Source of the DNA: Streptomyces ortus | Lineage (GTDB): Bacteria; Actinomycetota; Actinomycetes; Streptomycetales; Streptomycetaceae | Assembly (NCBI RefSeq): GCF_026341275.1 | Contig: NZ_JAIFZO010000002.1 | Location: 4,184,118 to 4,248,117 of the forward strand | DNA: 64,000 nucleotides | Reading direction: 5' to 3' | Shown: one piece after another, positions 32,659 through 43,527 of the stretch | Position numbering within the stretch: the first letter of the stretch is position 1 | How the letters are laid out: each line of letters begins with the position of its first letter | The notes under the pieces: model-generated | Told to the model about the DNA's origin: nothing | The model's input: the letters and a program-made list of their open reading frames with translations, nothing else | The model's database searches: none | Translations under genes and position numbers: made by a program

Positions 32659-32667
32659 GACCTTCTG

Positions 32668-32758
32668 CGGAGGCGGAGGGATTTGAACCCTCGATGGATC
32701 GTAAAACCCAAACCGCATTAGCAGTGCGGCGCCATAGACCGGACTAGGCGACGCCTCC
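32668..32758 (-). tRNA. tRNA-Ser(GCT)
   Basis: A 91-nt tRNA with a long variable arm on the minus strand. Acceptor GGAGGCG/CGCCTCC with discriminator G, anticodon loop CTGCTAA (anticodon GCT), T loop GGTTCAAATCC. CCA is not encoded. Confidence 0.95.
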
Positions 32759-33038
32759 AGCACAACCATCCTCGCGGGTGCGAAATGGTGCGTGCAGATG
32801 ATGACACAGTCGAGCGGGCTGTCACCAATCGCCCCCCACGGTACTAGGCGGCAAGGTCCGAGGGCAAAGCCCTTGTCGGCGGCGCAACGTCGGGGCGCGG
32901 ACGGCGTTAGAGCAGGCATAAGAGCTGTCTCAGCTGTCTCAAGGGCAGTCGCCTGAGCGATCGCCCCAGCTGTCGCAAGGGCAATCGCCAGGGCTGTCGC
33001 CTGGACAGTCGTTCAGAACCGTCGTCAGGGGAGTCATC

Positions 33039-33497
33039 ATGCTGCGCCGCATCGCCCTCACCGTCGCCACCTCCGCCGCCGCCTCCTTCGCCGCGCTGTC
33101 CGGAGCGCCGGCGGTCGCGTACGCCGATTCGTTTCCCCTCCTGCCGCCGCCGGTGAGCGGGGCGGACCGGACCGACCACCTCACCGTGACGGTGAGCGGG
33201 GCGGGTGACGGGCGCGACGGGAAGTTCGAGCTCGACTGCCATCCGGCGGGCGGCAGCCATCCGCAGGCTCAGGCCGCCTGCGACCATCTGGACCGGAACA
33301 CCTCGTGGGGCAAGAGCCCGTTCGCACCCGCGCAGGAGCGGGGGATGTGCACGATGCAGTACGGCGGGCCCGCCACCGCGCACGTCACGGGCACCTGGGC
33401 CGGCCGGCCCGTCGACGCCACGTACCGGCGCGCGGACGGATGCGAGATCTCGCGCTGGGACGCCCTCGTGCCCGTACTCCCGGATCTCGGCGCGTAG
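33039..33497 (+). CDS. Subtilisin-inhibitor-like (SSI family) secreted protease inhibitor
   Basis: A 152-aa protein with a signal peptide (MLRRIALTVATSAAASFAAL...AVAYA, cleaved near residue 29). The mature part has the SSI pattern: LDCHPAGGSHPQAQAACDHL, then the reactive loop MCTMQYGGPATAHVTGTW and DGCEISRW. Four Cys would form the two SSI disulfides. By alignment with SSI (CPMVY) the P1 residue is Met and P1' is Gln, implying inhibition of subtilisin- or chymotrypsin-like enzymes. These inhibitors control extracellular proteases in Streptomyces development. Imperfect repeats of GCTGTCNCAAGGGCA lie upstream (32930-33000). Confidence 0.92.
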   Translation: MLRRIALTVATSAAASFAALSGAPAVAYADSFPLLPPPVSGADRTDHLTVTVSGAGDGRDGKFELDCHPAGGSHPQAQAACDHLDRNTSWGKSPFAPAQERGMCTMQYGGPATAHVTGTWAGRPVDATYRRADGCEISRWDALVPVLPDLGA

Positions 33498-33787
33498 AAA
33501 CAGGCCTGGACACGAGGGCGCGTCGAGGAGGGCGTGCGGGTGGGGTACGCGGGCGGGGTCTGGCGGATGTGCGGGATCGGGCGGCGGCCGGGGCCGCGAA
33601 TCGCATGGTCACAGGTTCTCCAGGCCTTCTGCGTGCGTTCTGCGTCCCCTCTACGTGCGACCTCCCTCTCATCCGGCGTCGCGAGCGCAACCACTGCCCG
33701 TAGACTCCCTCGCGTGACACGTCGCGGCCCCGTTGGCAAGATGGCTACCGCGGTCGGCAAGGAGCGGTAACAGGGAGGAAGCGTCTC

Positions 33788-36700
33788 GTGAGCAGCAGGC
33801 CATCCCGAGGCGCTGCTCGCCTCGCAGCCATACTCGACGCACTTCCCGACGCGTTGGTGCTGGTCAACGCCAACGGAACGGTCGTCAACGCCAACACCAT
33901 CGCCCTGGAGGCCTTCGAGGCCCCGGGCACCGCGCTCGTGGGACGCGGGCTGCTCGACCTGCTGCCGCAGTTCGACTCCCGACTCATCCCGGGCACGATG
34001 CGGCGGGCCGAGACCGTCGACGAGAACGGCCGCACCCGGCCCACCCGGATGATCGCCCGCCGCACCGACGGCAGCGAGTTCCCCGTCGAGGTCACCAGCG
34101 CGAACCTGGAGAACGGGCAGCAGGCGTACGACGGTCACGGCTACACCGGCGACGAACTGCTGATGATCGTCGTACGGGACCTCTCCGGCACCGTCGACAC
34201 GGAGGCGGAACTCGCGCGCTCGCAGCGGCAGACGGAGATGATCCTGCGTGCCGCCGCCGAGGGTGTGGTGGGCACGGACACCGAGGGACGGGTCGTCCTC
34301 GTCAATCCCGCCGCCGCCCAGATCCTCGGCTTCCGGGCCAGCGACCTCGGCGGGCAGGAACTGCACCCGCTGATGCTGCACTCGCGCGCGGACGGCCAGC
34401 CCTTCCCGTACGAGGAGTCGCCGCTCGCCGACACCCTGCGTTCCGGGCGCAAGCACCGGGTGCGCGGACAGGTGCTGTGGTCCAAGAGCGGCGACCGGGT
34501 GCCGGTCGACCTCACCACCGCGCCGGTACGGGACGGCGACCAGCTCGTCGGGGCCGTGATGACCTTCACGGACCGCCGGCCGTACGACGCGCTGGCCGAG
34601 GAGAAGGACGCCGAGGCCGAGCGGCATCAGCAGGAGCTCGCGCAGGCCGCCGAGACGCACGCCGGGGAGCTGGCCGCGCTCCGGGAGGAACACGCCGGGG
34701 TGCTCGCCGGACTGCGCGAGCAGCACGAGGAGGAGCTGGCCACCGGGGACGACCGGTACGCGGCCCTCGCCGAGCGCGAGAAGGACCGTTACGAGGCACT
34801 GTCCGCACGGCACGAGCAACTGCTGGCCGTGCTGGGGCGCTCTCTGCGCGGGCCTCTCGACCAGTTGCGCGGTGAACTCGCGACCCTCGCAGCGGACGAC
34901 GCCGGGCAGTTGTGGCCCGAGGCCAACCAGGTGCTGCACCACCTCTCGGCCGGCTACTCGCGCATCACCACACTCGTCGACAACGTCCTCGCGTACCAGC
35001 GCCTCGACTCCGGGACCGAAGGCGTCTCCCGTACGAAAGTGATGCTGGACGCGGTCGTCGCCGCCGGGGTCGACGGGGCCGTCGAGCTGATCGGGCCCGG
35101 GCGGGTGCAGTTCGCCGTGCACGCGCCGCCCATCGAGGCCGAGGTCGACCCGCAGCGGCTCGCGACCGCGCTCGCGCACCTCATCGCGGACGTCGCGGGC
35201 GTCGACTCCACGGGCAACTCGCCGGCCTCGGCCGGCGGCTACATGGACAACACGGTCGTCGTGGCGGCGGCACAGCGGGGCGAGGGCGTACGGATCGAGG
35301 TACGCGGGCCGTACGCCGGAGGAGACCCGGTGCACGAGCCCATCGTGCGCGGAATCGTGCGCGCACACGGGGGAGTGCTGCAGACGCACGAGGTCCCCGG
35401 GATGAGCGGCAGCGCGTTCGTTCTCGAAGTACCCATCGGCGGCGGGGCCGGGTCGGTCCCGCCGCCGATGGGTACGGGTGCCGGTCAGGGTACGGATGGC
35501 TTTTCCGATGCGGGTTCGGGCCCGGGCGGGGCGCCGGACGGTGACGGTCCTTTGGCCGTGGAAGCGGGCTCCGGCGCGGTCGGTTCCGCTCTCGCCTTGC
35601 CCGAGCAGGCTTCCTCGCAGGGCGGCGGGCGGCGGCGGGCCCGGCGCGCGTCCGTCGACGCCTTCCTGGAGAGCGAGGTGGGGCCCCCGACGGAGACGGC
35701 CGTGCCCACCGGGCGACGCAGGCGGGCCGCTGAGGCCGCGGGGCAGCCCGCGCTGCCTGCCCGGGCCACCGAGGACGACGGTGCTTCCGCTTCCGAAGGC
35801 AACGGCGGAACCGGACGTCGGCGTGGGCGGCCCAGCCCCGTCGAAGGCGGTGTCTCCGAAGGCGCGGTGGTGACCGCCGCCGAACATGCGGCCGGCACGG
35901 CGGCCACGGGGTTGGGGGCGACCGTGCCTCCGCAGGGCGTGCCCGCGCCCGCCGACGGACGGCGCGCCCTTCAGGACGTCGGCCGACAGGCTCTGCCGGC
36001 CGCTCTGCCCGCGGCTGCACCCGCCGGGACGGGCCCGGGTTCGGGTGGGGACGCGGGGGAGAACGCCGAGGGTGGCGGCGCCCAGCCGACCGGGCGGCGT
36101 CGGCGTGCGCTGGCCGCCGCGGCGGAGCGTGCGGCGGCTCAGGAGGCGGGGCCTCGCGCGGTGTTCGCGCTGCCGCCCGCCGAGGCGGACCGCTCTCCCG
36201 AGTACACGGCGCAGCAGTTCACCGAGGGACAAGACCAGGGTCAGGGCCAGCAACAGGGCCAGCAACAGGGCCAAGGGCAGGGGCACCACCAACGCCAAGG
36301 TCAGGTCGCCGCCGGTGGACGGCATGACGTCGCCCTGCGCGATCCTGCCGACGATCACACGCCGCCCCAGCCGCATCCGGTGCAGGCGCCCAGTGGACGC
36401 CGACGGGCTCGGCAGGCCGCCGGCGAGGCAGCAGGCGCTGGCGCCGGTGGTGGCAGCGACGCCGGCGCTCTGGCATCGGACGGGGCGACCGGAATTCCCG
36501 GGCAGCAGCCAATGCCGGGCCACCTGCCGCCCGCCCAGGCCGTTCCCGCGCACCCGGCTTCCACGCACACCGTTCCCCCGACGGGCGCGCCCGCCCAGTC
36601 CGTCGCCGGCCAGGTCAGCCCCGGACAGCCCGCCCCCGGACAGCCCGCACTCGCACCCGCGGCGTCCCCGGGTCAGGCCGTGCCCCCGCAAGGCGTCCTC

Positions 36701-38410
36701 CAGCAGCCCGTCCCCGGGCAGGCCCTCCCTCCGCAGGCGGGGCCCCTCCCCGGTCAGGCCCTGCCGCCGCAGGCCATGCCCGGCCAGGTCGCCCCAACCG
36801 GTCTCGCCGGACCCACGACACCCGCGGCGCCCATGGCACCCATGGCACCCACGACGGCCGAGGGCGTCCCCGGCCACATCGGCGTCCCGGCGCCCGGCAC
36901 GCCCGCCCAAGGCACCCCCGCGGCGGGCCCCGCCCAGCCACAACCGCAACAGCAACAGCAACAGCAACAACAGCGGCACCCGCAACCGCAGACACCCGCA
37001 GCCGGAGTTCCGAACGCCGACCCGGCCGCGCCCCCTCAGCCGTGGCCCGGCGCGGCCGGCACCTCCGGCGCCGGAGTACCCGTACCGCCGGAAGCCGTGG
37101 CGGCGCAGCCGTGGCCGGGTACGGCCGATACGTCGGCCGCCCCTGAGGCCGCAGCGGCCCCGGAACAGCCACGCGCCGCACAGCCCCTCCCCGCGGAAGC
37201 GGCGCCTCCCATCGACCCCAACTCGACGCAAGGCCGGGCGATCAGCGTCCGTACGCTCGGGCAGGGTGTCCCGTTCGGTCGTCGTATGACCGACGCCCAG
37301 CAGCCCAAGCCCGGTCGGACGGGGTCTCCCGCCCCCCAGCCCCACGCGCAGGCACAAGCGCAGGCGCAACCCGGTGCTCAGGGCGGAGCCGCGCCGCAGC
37401 CCCAGGCGCCTACGCCTCCCCCGCACTCCACCAACGGCTCCGGGCGGCGCCGCAAGCTCGGTACGCGGCCCGATCCGGTGGCCGAGCAGACGGACACGGC
37501 GGCCCGCGCGCACCCGGGTTCCGGCGGGCAGCAGTCCCGGCTGGCCCACGCCACCGAGGGCACCGGCCGTTCGTACGCCATAGGGGCACCGGACCAGAAC
37601 GCCGACGAAGGCCCCGAGCCGCTCGACGGCCCCGGCGGCGCGGTGGAGGTCGCGAACCAGCCCCACCCCCAGCCGATGGACGACGAACTGCCCCCGGAGC
37701 CGCTGGACAACCCGCGCCGGCTGCTGGTCTGGCCCGCGCCGGACATCACCACGCAGCAGGCCCTGAGCGACCGAGGCTACCGGCCCGTCATCGTGCACTC
37801 ACGCGAAGAGGTCGACGCGCAGATCGCCGCTTTCCCGGCCGCCCTGTTCGTCGACCCGCTCACCGGTCCGATCACGCGTACGGCCCTTCAGTCGCTGCGT
37901 CAGGCCGCCGTCGCCGCCGAGGTGCCGGTCCTGGTGACGGCCGGTCTCGGTCAGGCGACACGTGAGGCGGCGTACGGCGCCGACCCCGCCGTACTCCTCA
38001 AGGCGTTGTCGCCGCGCGACAGTGAGCAGCATCCGCCGCGTGTCCTCCTCATCGAGGAGCATGCGGAGATCGCGCTCGCGCTGACCTCGACGCTGGAACG
38101 GCGCGGTATGCAGGTGGCGCGGGCGTCGTCCGACGAGGACGCCGTCACGCTGGCCGGACAGATGCGGCCCAACCTGGTGGTGATGGACCTGATGCAGGTA
38201 CGCCGCCGACAGGCCGGGATCGTCGACTGGCTGCGTGCGAACGGTCAGCTCAACCGCACCCCGCTGGTCGTCTACACCGCCGCCGTCGACCAGAGCGAAC
38301 TGCCGCGGCTGGCCGCGGGGGAGACGGTGCTGTTCCTGGCCGAGCGGTCGACGAGCGCCGAGGTGCAGGACCGGATCGTGGATCTGCTGGCCCGTATCGG
38401 TACGAACTGA
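33788..38410 (+). CDS. Giant PAS-PAS-pseudo-histidine-kinase protein with disordered linker and two receiver-like domains
   Basis: A 1540-aa protein. Residues about 10-130 and 148-262 are PAS domains (ILDALPDALVLVNANGTVVN; ILRAAAEGVVGTDTEGRVVL). About 265-345 is a Glu/Arg coiled coil. The HisKA position reads GRSLRGPL (350-357), so the phospho-His is replaced by Arg351, and the ATPase part (about 430-560) lacks a clear N box. Residues about 560-1300 are a Pro/Gln/Ala/Gly-rich disordered region with repeats. About 1309-1410 is a degenerate receiver. About 1415-1540 is a second receiver with D1467 kept (VVMDLMQ) but EE for the acidic pair and no Lys. It looks like a scaffold rather than an enzyme. 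Confidence 0.85.
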   Translation: MSSRPSRGAARLAAILDALPDALVLVNANGTVVNANTIALEAFEAPGTALVGRGLLDLLPQFDSRLIPGTMRRAETVDENGRTRPTRMIARRTDGSEFPVEVTSANLENGQQAYDGHGYTGDELLMIVVRDLSGTVDTEAELARSQRQTEMILRAAAEGVVGTDTEGRVVLVNPAAAQILGFRASDLGGQELHPLMLHSRADGQPFPYEESPLADTLRSGRKHRVRGQVLWSKSGDRVPVDLTTAPVRDGDQLVGAVMTFTDRRPYDALAEEKDAEAERHQQELAQAAETHAGELAALREEHAGVLAGLREQHEEELATGDDRYAALAEREKDRYEALSARHEQLLAVLGRSLRGPLDQLRGELATLAADDAGQLWPEANQVLHHLSAGYSRITTLVDNVLAYQRLDSGTEGVSRTKVMLDAVVAAGVDGAVELIGPGRVQFAVHAPPIEAEVDPQRLATALAHLIADVAGVDSTGNSPASAGGYMDNTVVVAAAQRGEGVRIEVRGPYAGGDPVHEPIVRGIVRAHGGVLQTHEVPGMSGSAFVLEVPIGGGAGSVPPPMGTGAGQGTDGFSDAGSGPGGAPDGDGPLAVEAGSGAVGSALALPEQASSQGGGRRRARRASVDAFLESEVGPPTETAVPTGRRRRAAEAAGQPALPARATEDDGASASEGNGGTGRRRGRPSPVEGGVSEGAVVTAAEHAAGTAATGLGATVPPQGVPAPADGRRALQDVGRQALPAALPAAAPAGTGPGSGGDAGENAEGGGAQPTGRRRRALAAAAERAAAQEAGPRAVFALPPAEADRSPEYTAQQFTEGQDQGQGQQQGQQQGQGQGHHQRQGQVAAGGRHDVALRDPADDHTPPQPHPVQAPSGRRRARQAAGEAAGAGAGGGSDAGALASDGATGIPGQQPMPGHLPPAQAVPAHPASTHTVPPTGAPAQSVAGQVSPGQPAPGQPALAPAASPGQAVPPQGVLQQPVPGQALPPQAGPLPGQALPPQAMPGQVAPTGLAGPTTPAAPMAPMAPTTAEGVPGHIGVPAPGTPAQGTPAAGPAQPQPQQQQQQQQQRHPQPQTPAAGVPNADPAAPPQPWPGAAGTSGAGVPVPPEAVAAQPWPGTADTSAAPEAAAAPEQPRAAQPLPAEAAPPIDPNSTQGRAISVRTLGQGVPFGRRMTDAQQPKPGRTGSPAPQPHAQAQAQAQPGAQGGAAPQPQAPTPPPHSTNGSGRRRKLGTRPDPVAEQTDTAARAHPGSGGQQSRLAHATEGTGRSYAIGAPDQNADEGPEPLDGPGGAVEVANQPHPQPMDDELPPEPLDNPRRLLVWPAPDITTQQALSDRGYRPVIVHSREEVDAQIAAFPAALFVDPLTGPITRTALQSLRQAAVAAEVPVLVTAGLGQATREAAYGADPAVLLKALSPRDSEQHPPRVLLIEEHAEIALALTSTLERRGMQVARASSDEDAVTLAGQMRPNLVVMDLMQVRRRQAGIVDWLRANGQLNRTPLVVYTAAVDQSELPRLAAGETVLFLAERSTSAEVQDRIVDLLARIGTN

Positions 38411-38459
38411 GCGCCGGGGCCGGGCCAACCAAGCGCGTACAGCAACCGGTTGGGGCGTT

Positions 38460-38473
38460 GTTTCACGTGAAAC
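38460..38473. promoter_or_regulatory. parS centromere site (ParB-binding)
   Basis: GTTTCACGTGAAAC is a perfect match to the Streptomyces parS consensus. It is centred in a larger perfect palindrome (38448-38485, 38 bp) in the gap between two convergent genes, which might also act as a terminator. ParB spreading from origin-proximal parS sites organises the chromosome for segregation into spores. Confidence 0.93.
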
Positions 38474-38583
38474 AACGCCCCAACCCGCGTATACAGCCCT
38501 ACTTCGCGCAGGAAGCCACCCCGCGCCCGTCACCCGCTGTGGCTGTCACCCGCTGTGGCTGTCGCCCGCTGTCGCTTTCGCTG

Positions 38584-40242
<1,659 letters not shown>

Positions 40243-40301
40243 GGCGTCCTCCCGGGGGCGACATTGCCTACGCGGTAGTAAGGGTTGGGCTGATTCTGCT
40301 C

Positions 40302-40319
40302 ACATACCGCGCGGTATGT
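40302..40319. promoter_or_regulatory. 18-bp perfect palindrome, TetR-type operator candidate
   Basis: ACATACCGCGCGGTATGT lies upstream of the acyl-CoA ligase GTG. It is a perfect palindrome without spacer, the style of TetR-family operators controlling fatty-acid genes. A nearby CTACGCGGTAG (40269-40279) is related. Confidence 0.65.
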
Positions 40320-40397
40320 CACTACTACCGGGTGATCGATCACGTCACGGCAAGGATTGCTTGCCCGGTCCCACGCCGTGTGCTGCCACCGCGCCGG

Positions 40398-40943
40398 TCA
40401 GCGCACGGGGCCCAGCTCAGGGTCCTCGCGGAGCTTGCCCAGTGCGCGCGACACGGCTGACTTGACCGTACCGACCGACACGCCCAGCACCTCCGCCGTC
40501 TGCGCCTCGCTCAGGTCCTCGTAGTACCGCAGGACGACCATCGCCCGCTGCCGCGCGGGCAGCTTCATGATCGCGCGCCACATCGCGTCGTGCAGCGCCT
40601 GCTGCTCCGCGGGGTCCCCGGCCGGCGGAGCCTGCGGCTCCGGCATCTCGTCGCACGCGAACTCGTCGACCTTCCGCTTGCGCCACTGCGACGTCCGCGT
40701 GTTCAGCAGCGCCCGCCGCACGTAGCCGTCGAGTGCCCGGTGGTCCTCGATCCGCTCCCAGGCGACATACGTCTTGGTGAGGGCGGTCTGCAGCAGGTCC
40801 TCGGCGTCGCACGGGTTCGCGGTCAGCGAGCGCGCGGTACGCAGCAACACGGGTTGGCGAGCCCTCACGTACGAGGAGAACGACGGGTACGCATGGGTCC
40901 GCGTCGCCACGTTCGAAGCGCTGGTGCAGACGGATGTGGTCAT
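40398..40943 (-). CDS. SigE-family ECF sigma factor
   Basis: A 181-aa sigma factor of the actinobacterial SigE-type ECF group (often annotated sigma-E family). Region 2: FSSYVRARQPVLLRTARSLT, then DAEDLLQTALTKTYVAWERI and YVRRALLNTRTSQWRKRK. Region 4: LPARQRAMVVLRYYEDLSEAQTAEVLGVSVGTVKSAVSRAL. No anti-sigma gene is adjacent, so control must be elsewhere. It lies between the divergently placed ligase promoter region and a 323-bp gap that holds its own promoter. Confidence 0.95.
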   Translation of the reverse strand: MTTSVCTSASNVATRTHAYPSFSSYVRARQPVLLRTARSLTANPCDAEDLLQTALTKTYVAWERIEDHRALDGYVRRALLNTRTSQWRKRKVDEFACDEMPEPQAPPAGDPAEQQALHDAMWRAIMKLPARQRAMVVLRYYEDLSEAQTAEVLGVSVGTVKSAVSRALGKLREDPELGPVR

Positions 40944-41266
40944 GGCTCCACGCTAGGATCGCCCCTGCTCCACCGGATCGGCCGCAGGTCCCGAAGCCTT
41001 GTCCGCCTCAGGTTGTAGGAGGGGGGCAGGCCCCACCTCCTGAAGGTGGACACGAGGCTCAGGCCCCCTGAGGGTTCACCCCTGAGAAGCGGGCCCGGGC
41101 GCACCCCCGGCGCACTCCCGTCCCGCACCCGGCGCACTCCTGGCGCAGTAGCCCGGACCCCGGGCGTGGTGCCTGAGTAGTACGACGCCCGGGCACGGAG
41201 GCCGCGCCGCCCGACGTCCCCGCCCGACGTCCTCGACCGACGTCCTCGACCGGTGTCCCCGGCAGC
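40944..41266. other. 323-bp gap upstream of ECF sigma gene
   Basis: No gene. It holds CCCCACCTCC/GGAGGGG-type inverted repeats around 41018-41060, CTCAGGCCCCCTGAG (41058-41072), and a tandem 13-bp repeat close to CGACGTCCTCGAC (three copies, 41210-41262) next to the DUF1906 stop. Confidence 0.45.
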
Positions 41267-42217
41267 TCAGTCGACGCGTGCGACCGGCGCGTGCATCAGG
41301 TTGCGGTCGATCACCAGTGTCCGGCCGCCGTGCCGTTCCCGTACGTTCCCCGCGTACTGGTGGATCCGTCGCGCGGGCGCCCACGCGGTCTTCCGCAGCA
41401 CGGGCTCACGGTGCAGCCCGTTCTTCACGCCCCAGCGCGCGAACCACACCACCGCCGGCAGGTCCCGCACGCCGGCCCGCCGCGAGCGCTCCATGTGGCG
41501 GACGCCCGACTCGGCGCTGCTGTAGAAGCCCGGCAGATAGCCCCGGCGCGACACCTCACGGTTCCACCCCCGTACGAACAGGAGCGTGGTCCGGGCACAC
41601 CGCTTGTTCCCGTACGCGTACGCCTCCATGTCCAGGAAGAGCGGGCTGCCGGGCCTCATGCCGAGCGCCGCCGCCCTCTGCGCCGCGTCGCGGGCCTCGG
41701 CCGTCCCCTGCTTCCAGGGATGCCGGCCGATGCGTACGTTCTTCTTGTGCCGCGCGAACACACAGGTCGACTGCGAGCCCACGTACAGGGGGAGGACCCG
41801 CCAGCCCTGGTCCCGCACCGTCCGCATCCAGCGGTGACTCAGATGGGGCTGGGAGTGGCAGGCCCGCCCGCGACCGCCGAAGTAGACACCGACCGCACGG
41901 TACGGGGACGCCCGCCACCGCCGCATGGTGTCCGCGGACGGCGCCCGGCACGTATCGAACGCACGGCCCTTGAACGTGACCGCCTTGGGTCTCGCGCCGG
42001 ACTCCTGTCCAGGAGAGCCCTCCGAACCCACCGCACCACCCATGGGGTCGGTGGCACCCATCGGGTCGGTGGCACCCATCGGAGCGGCGGTGCCCGGCGA
42101 CCGGGTCCCTGCCCCTGTCCCCGCCCCCGCCTCCGCGGGTGGTGCCGCCGTGAGCCCCAGCAGGAGCAGCACGAACCCGAATCCGACGATCATCTTGTGA
42201 CATCGCAGCCAACGCAT
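41267..42217 (-). CDS. DUF1906 (Rv2525c-like glycoside-hydrolase-fold) secreted protein
   Basis: A 316-aa protein from MRWLRCHKMIVGFGF; a TTG at 42229 is less likely. The signal peptide ends near AEAGAG. A short repeat MGATDPMGATDPMGG forms a linker. The DUF1906 domain begins GRAFDTCRAPSADTMRRWRAS, then VGVYFGGRGRACHSQPHLS, LPLYVGSQSTC, PLFLDMEAY (with the acidic Asp and Glu of the TIM barrel) and LPGFYSSAESGVRHM. Rv2525c-type proteins are exported and bind or cut cell-wall glycans. It stands alone between the sigma gene and the acyl-CoA operon. Confidence 0.88.
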   Translation of the reverse strand: MRWLRCHKMIVGFGFVLLLLGLTAAPPAEAGAGTGAGTRSPGTAAPMGATDPMGATDPMGGAVGSEGSPGQESGARPKAVTFKGRAFDTCRAPSADTMRRWRASPYRAVGVYFGGRGRACHSQPHLSHRWMRTVRDQGWRVLPLYVGSQSTCVFARHKKNVRIGRHPWKQGTAEARDAAQRAAALGMRPGSPLFLDMEAYAYGNKRCARTTLLFVRGWNREVSRRGYLPGFYSSAESGVRHMERSRRAGVRDLPAVVWFARWGVKNGLHREPVLRKTAWAPARRIHQYAGNVRERHGGRTLVIDRNLMHAPVARVD

Positions 42218-42354
42218 AGGCCGAGTCAACGGCCCCGCCCTCGCCGACGGGCCCGGACACGCGCCACGTTCATCCGTCCGCCCCGCAATCAGCCCCGATC
42301 GTCCGAACCGGGGCCGGGGCGGACCCCTGGATCAAACCCTGTCCGAACCCGGAA

Positions 42355-43527
42355 TCAGGCCCCGTCGTCCGAACCCAGGATCAGCCCCGAGGTCGGCACG
42401 CCCGTCCCCGCCGTCACCAGCACCCGGCGGGCCCCGGGTATCTGGTTCACGGCCGAACCGCGCAGTTGCCTGACCCCTTCCGCCACGCCGTTCATGCCGT
42501 GCAGATACGCCTCCCCGAGCTGTCCTCCGTGCGTGTTGAGCGGCAGCCGCTCCTCCGCCACGAAGTCCACGGCCTCGCCCGGCTTGCAGAACCCGAACTC
42601 CTCCAGCTGCGTCAGCACGAACGGCGTGAAGTGGTCGTACAGGATCCCGACGTCGATCCCGGCCGGCGTCAGCCCCGACGTACGCCACAACTGCCGCGCC
42701 ACCACGCTCATCTCCGGCAGCCCCGTCAGATCGTCCCGGTAGAAGCTGGTCATCTGCTCCTGGGCCCGCCCCGCGCCCTGGGCGGCGGCGACGATCACGG
42801 CCGGCGGGCGCGGCAGGTCGCGCGCCCGCTCCACCGAGGTGACGACCAGGGCCTGTCCGCCGTCGGTCTCCTGGCAGCAGTCGAGCAGCCGCAGCGGCTC
42901 GACGATCCAGCGGGACGCCGCGTGATCCGCGAGCGTGATCGGCCTGCCGTGGAAGTACGCCGCCGGATTGGTCGCCGCGTACTTACGGTCGACCACCGCG
43001 ACCTGCCCGAACGCCTCGGACGTCAGCCCGTACGTGTGCAGGTAGCGCTGGGCAGCCATCGCCACCCAGGACGCGGGCGTGAGCAGTCCGAAGGGCAGTG
43101 CCCAGCCGAGCGCGGCGCCCTCGGCGGACGGCGTCCGGTGCTGGACCCCGGAGCCGAATCTCCGCCCCGACCGCTCGTTGAACGCCCGGTAGCAGACCAC
43201 CACCTCGGCCACCCCCGAGGCCACCGCCAGCGCCGCCTGCTGGACGGTCGCGCAGGCCGCACCGCCGCCGTAGTGGATCCGGGAGAAGAACGACAGCTCG
43301 CCGATGCCGGCCGTCTGGGCGACGGTGATCTCGGGGCTGGTGTCCATCGTGAACGTCACCAGGCCGTCCACATCGCCCGGTGTGAGCCCCGCGTCGTCCA
43401 GCGCGGCCCGCACCGCCTCCACCGCGAGCCGCAGCTCGCTGCGCCCCGAGTCCTTGGAGAACTCGGTGGCCCCTATCCCGACGACGGCCGCCCGTCCGCC
43501 GAGGTTGTCCCTCGTCCGCACGCTCAT
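42355..43527 (-). CDS. Ltp2-like thiolase-fold aldolase (lipid-transfer protein)
   Basis: A 390-aa thiolase-superfamily protein: VVGIGATEFSKDSGRSELRL, then IHYGGGAACATVQQAALAVA where a normal thiolase has its nucleophile, and LYDHFTPFVLTQLEEFGF and NTHGGQLGEAYLHGMNGV at the end. In the igr operon of Mycobacterium, Ltp2 pairs with the DUF35 part of ChsH2 and performs the retro-aldol step that removes the last three-carbon side chain of a steroid. It is the last gene of a five-gene overlapping operon; its ATG overlaps the ChsH1-like stop. Confidence 0.85.
   Translation of the reverse strand: MSVRTRDNLGGRAAVVGIGATEFSKDSGRSELRLAVEAVRAALDDAGLTPGDVDGLVTFTMDTSPEITVAQTAGIGELSFFSRIHYGGGAACATVQQAALAVASGVAEVVVCYRAFNERSGRRFGSGVQHRTPSAEGAALGWALPFGLLTPASWVAMAAQRYLHTYGLTSEAFGQVAVVDRKYAATNPAAYFHGRPITLADHAASRWIVEPLRLLDCCQETDGGQALVVTSVERARDLPRPPAVIVAAAQGAGRAQEQMTSFYRDDLTGLPEMSVVARQLWRTSGLTPAGIDVGILYDHFTPFVLTQLEEFGFCKPGEAVDFVAEERLPLNTHGGQLGEAYLHGMNGVAEGVRQLRGSAVNQIPGARRVLVTAGTGVPTSGLILGSDDGA

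Noticed and set aside
33269..37798. Minus-strand open frame of 1509 codons opposite the PAS/pseudokinase gene
   Set aside because: It is antisense to a frame with clear PAS and receiver domains. Its translation is Arg/Gly/His-rich with no domain and arises from the GC-rich repeated codons of the disordered region.
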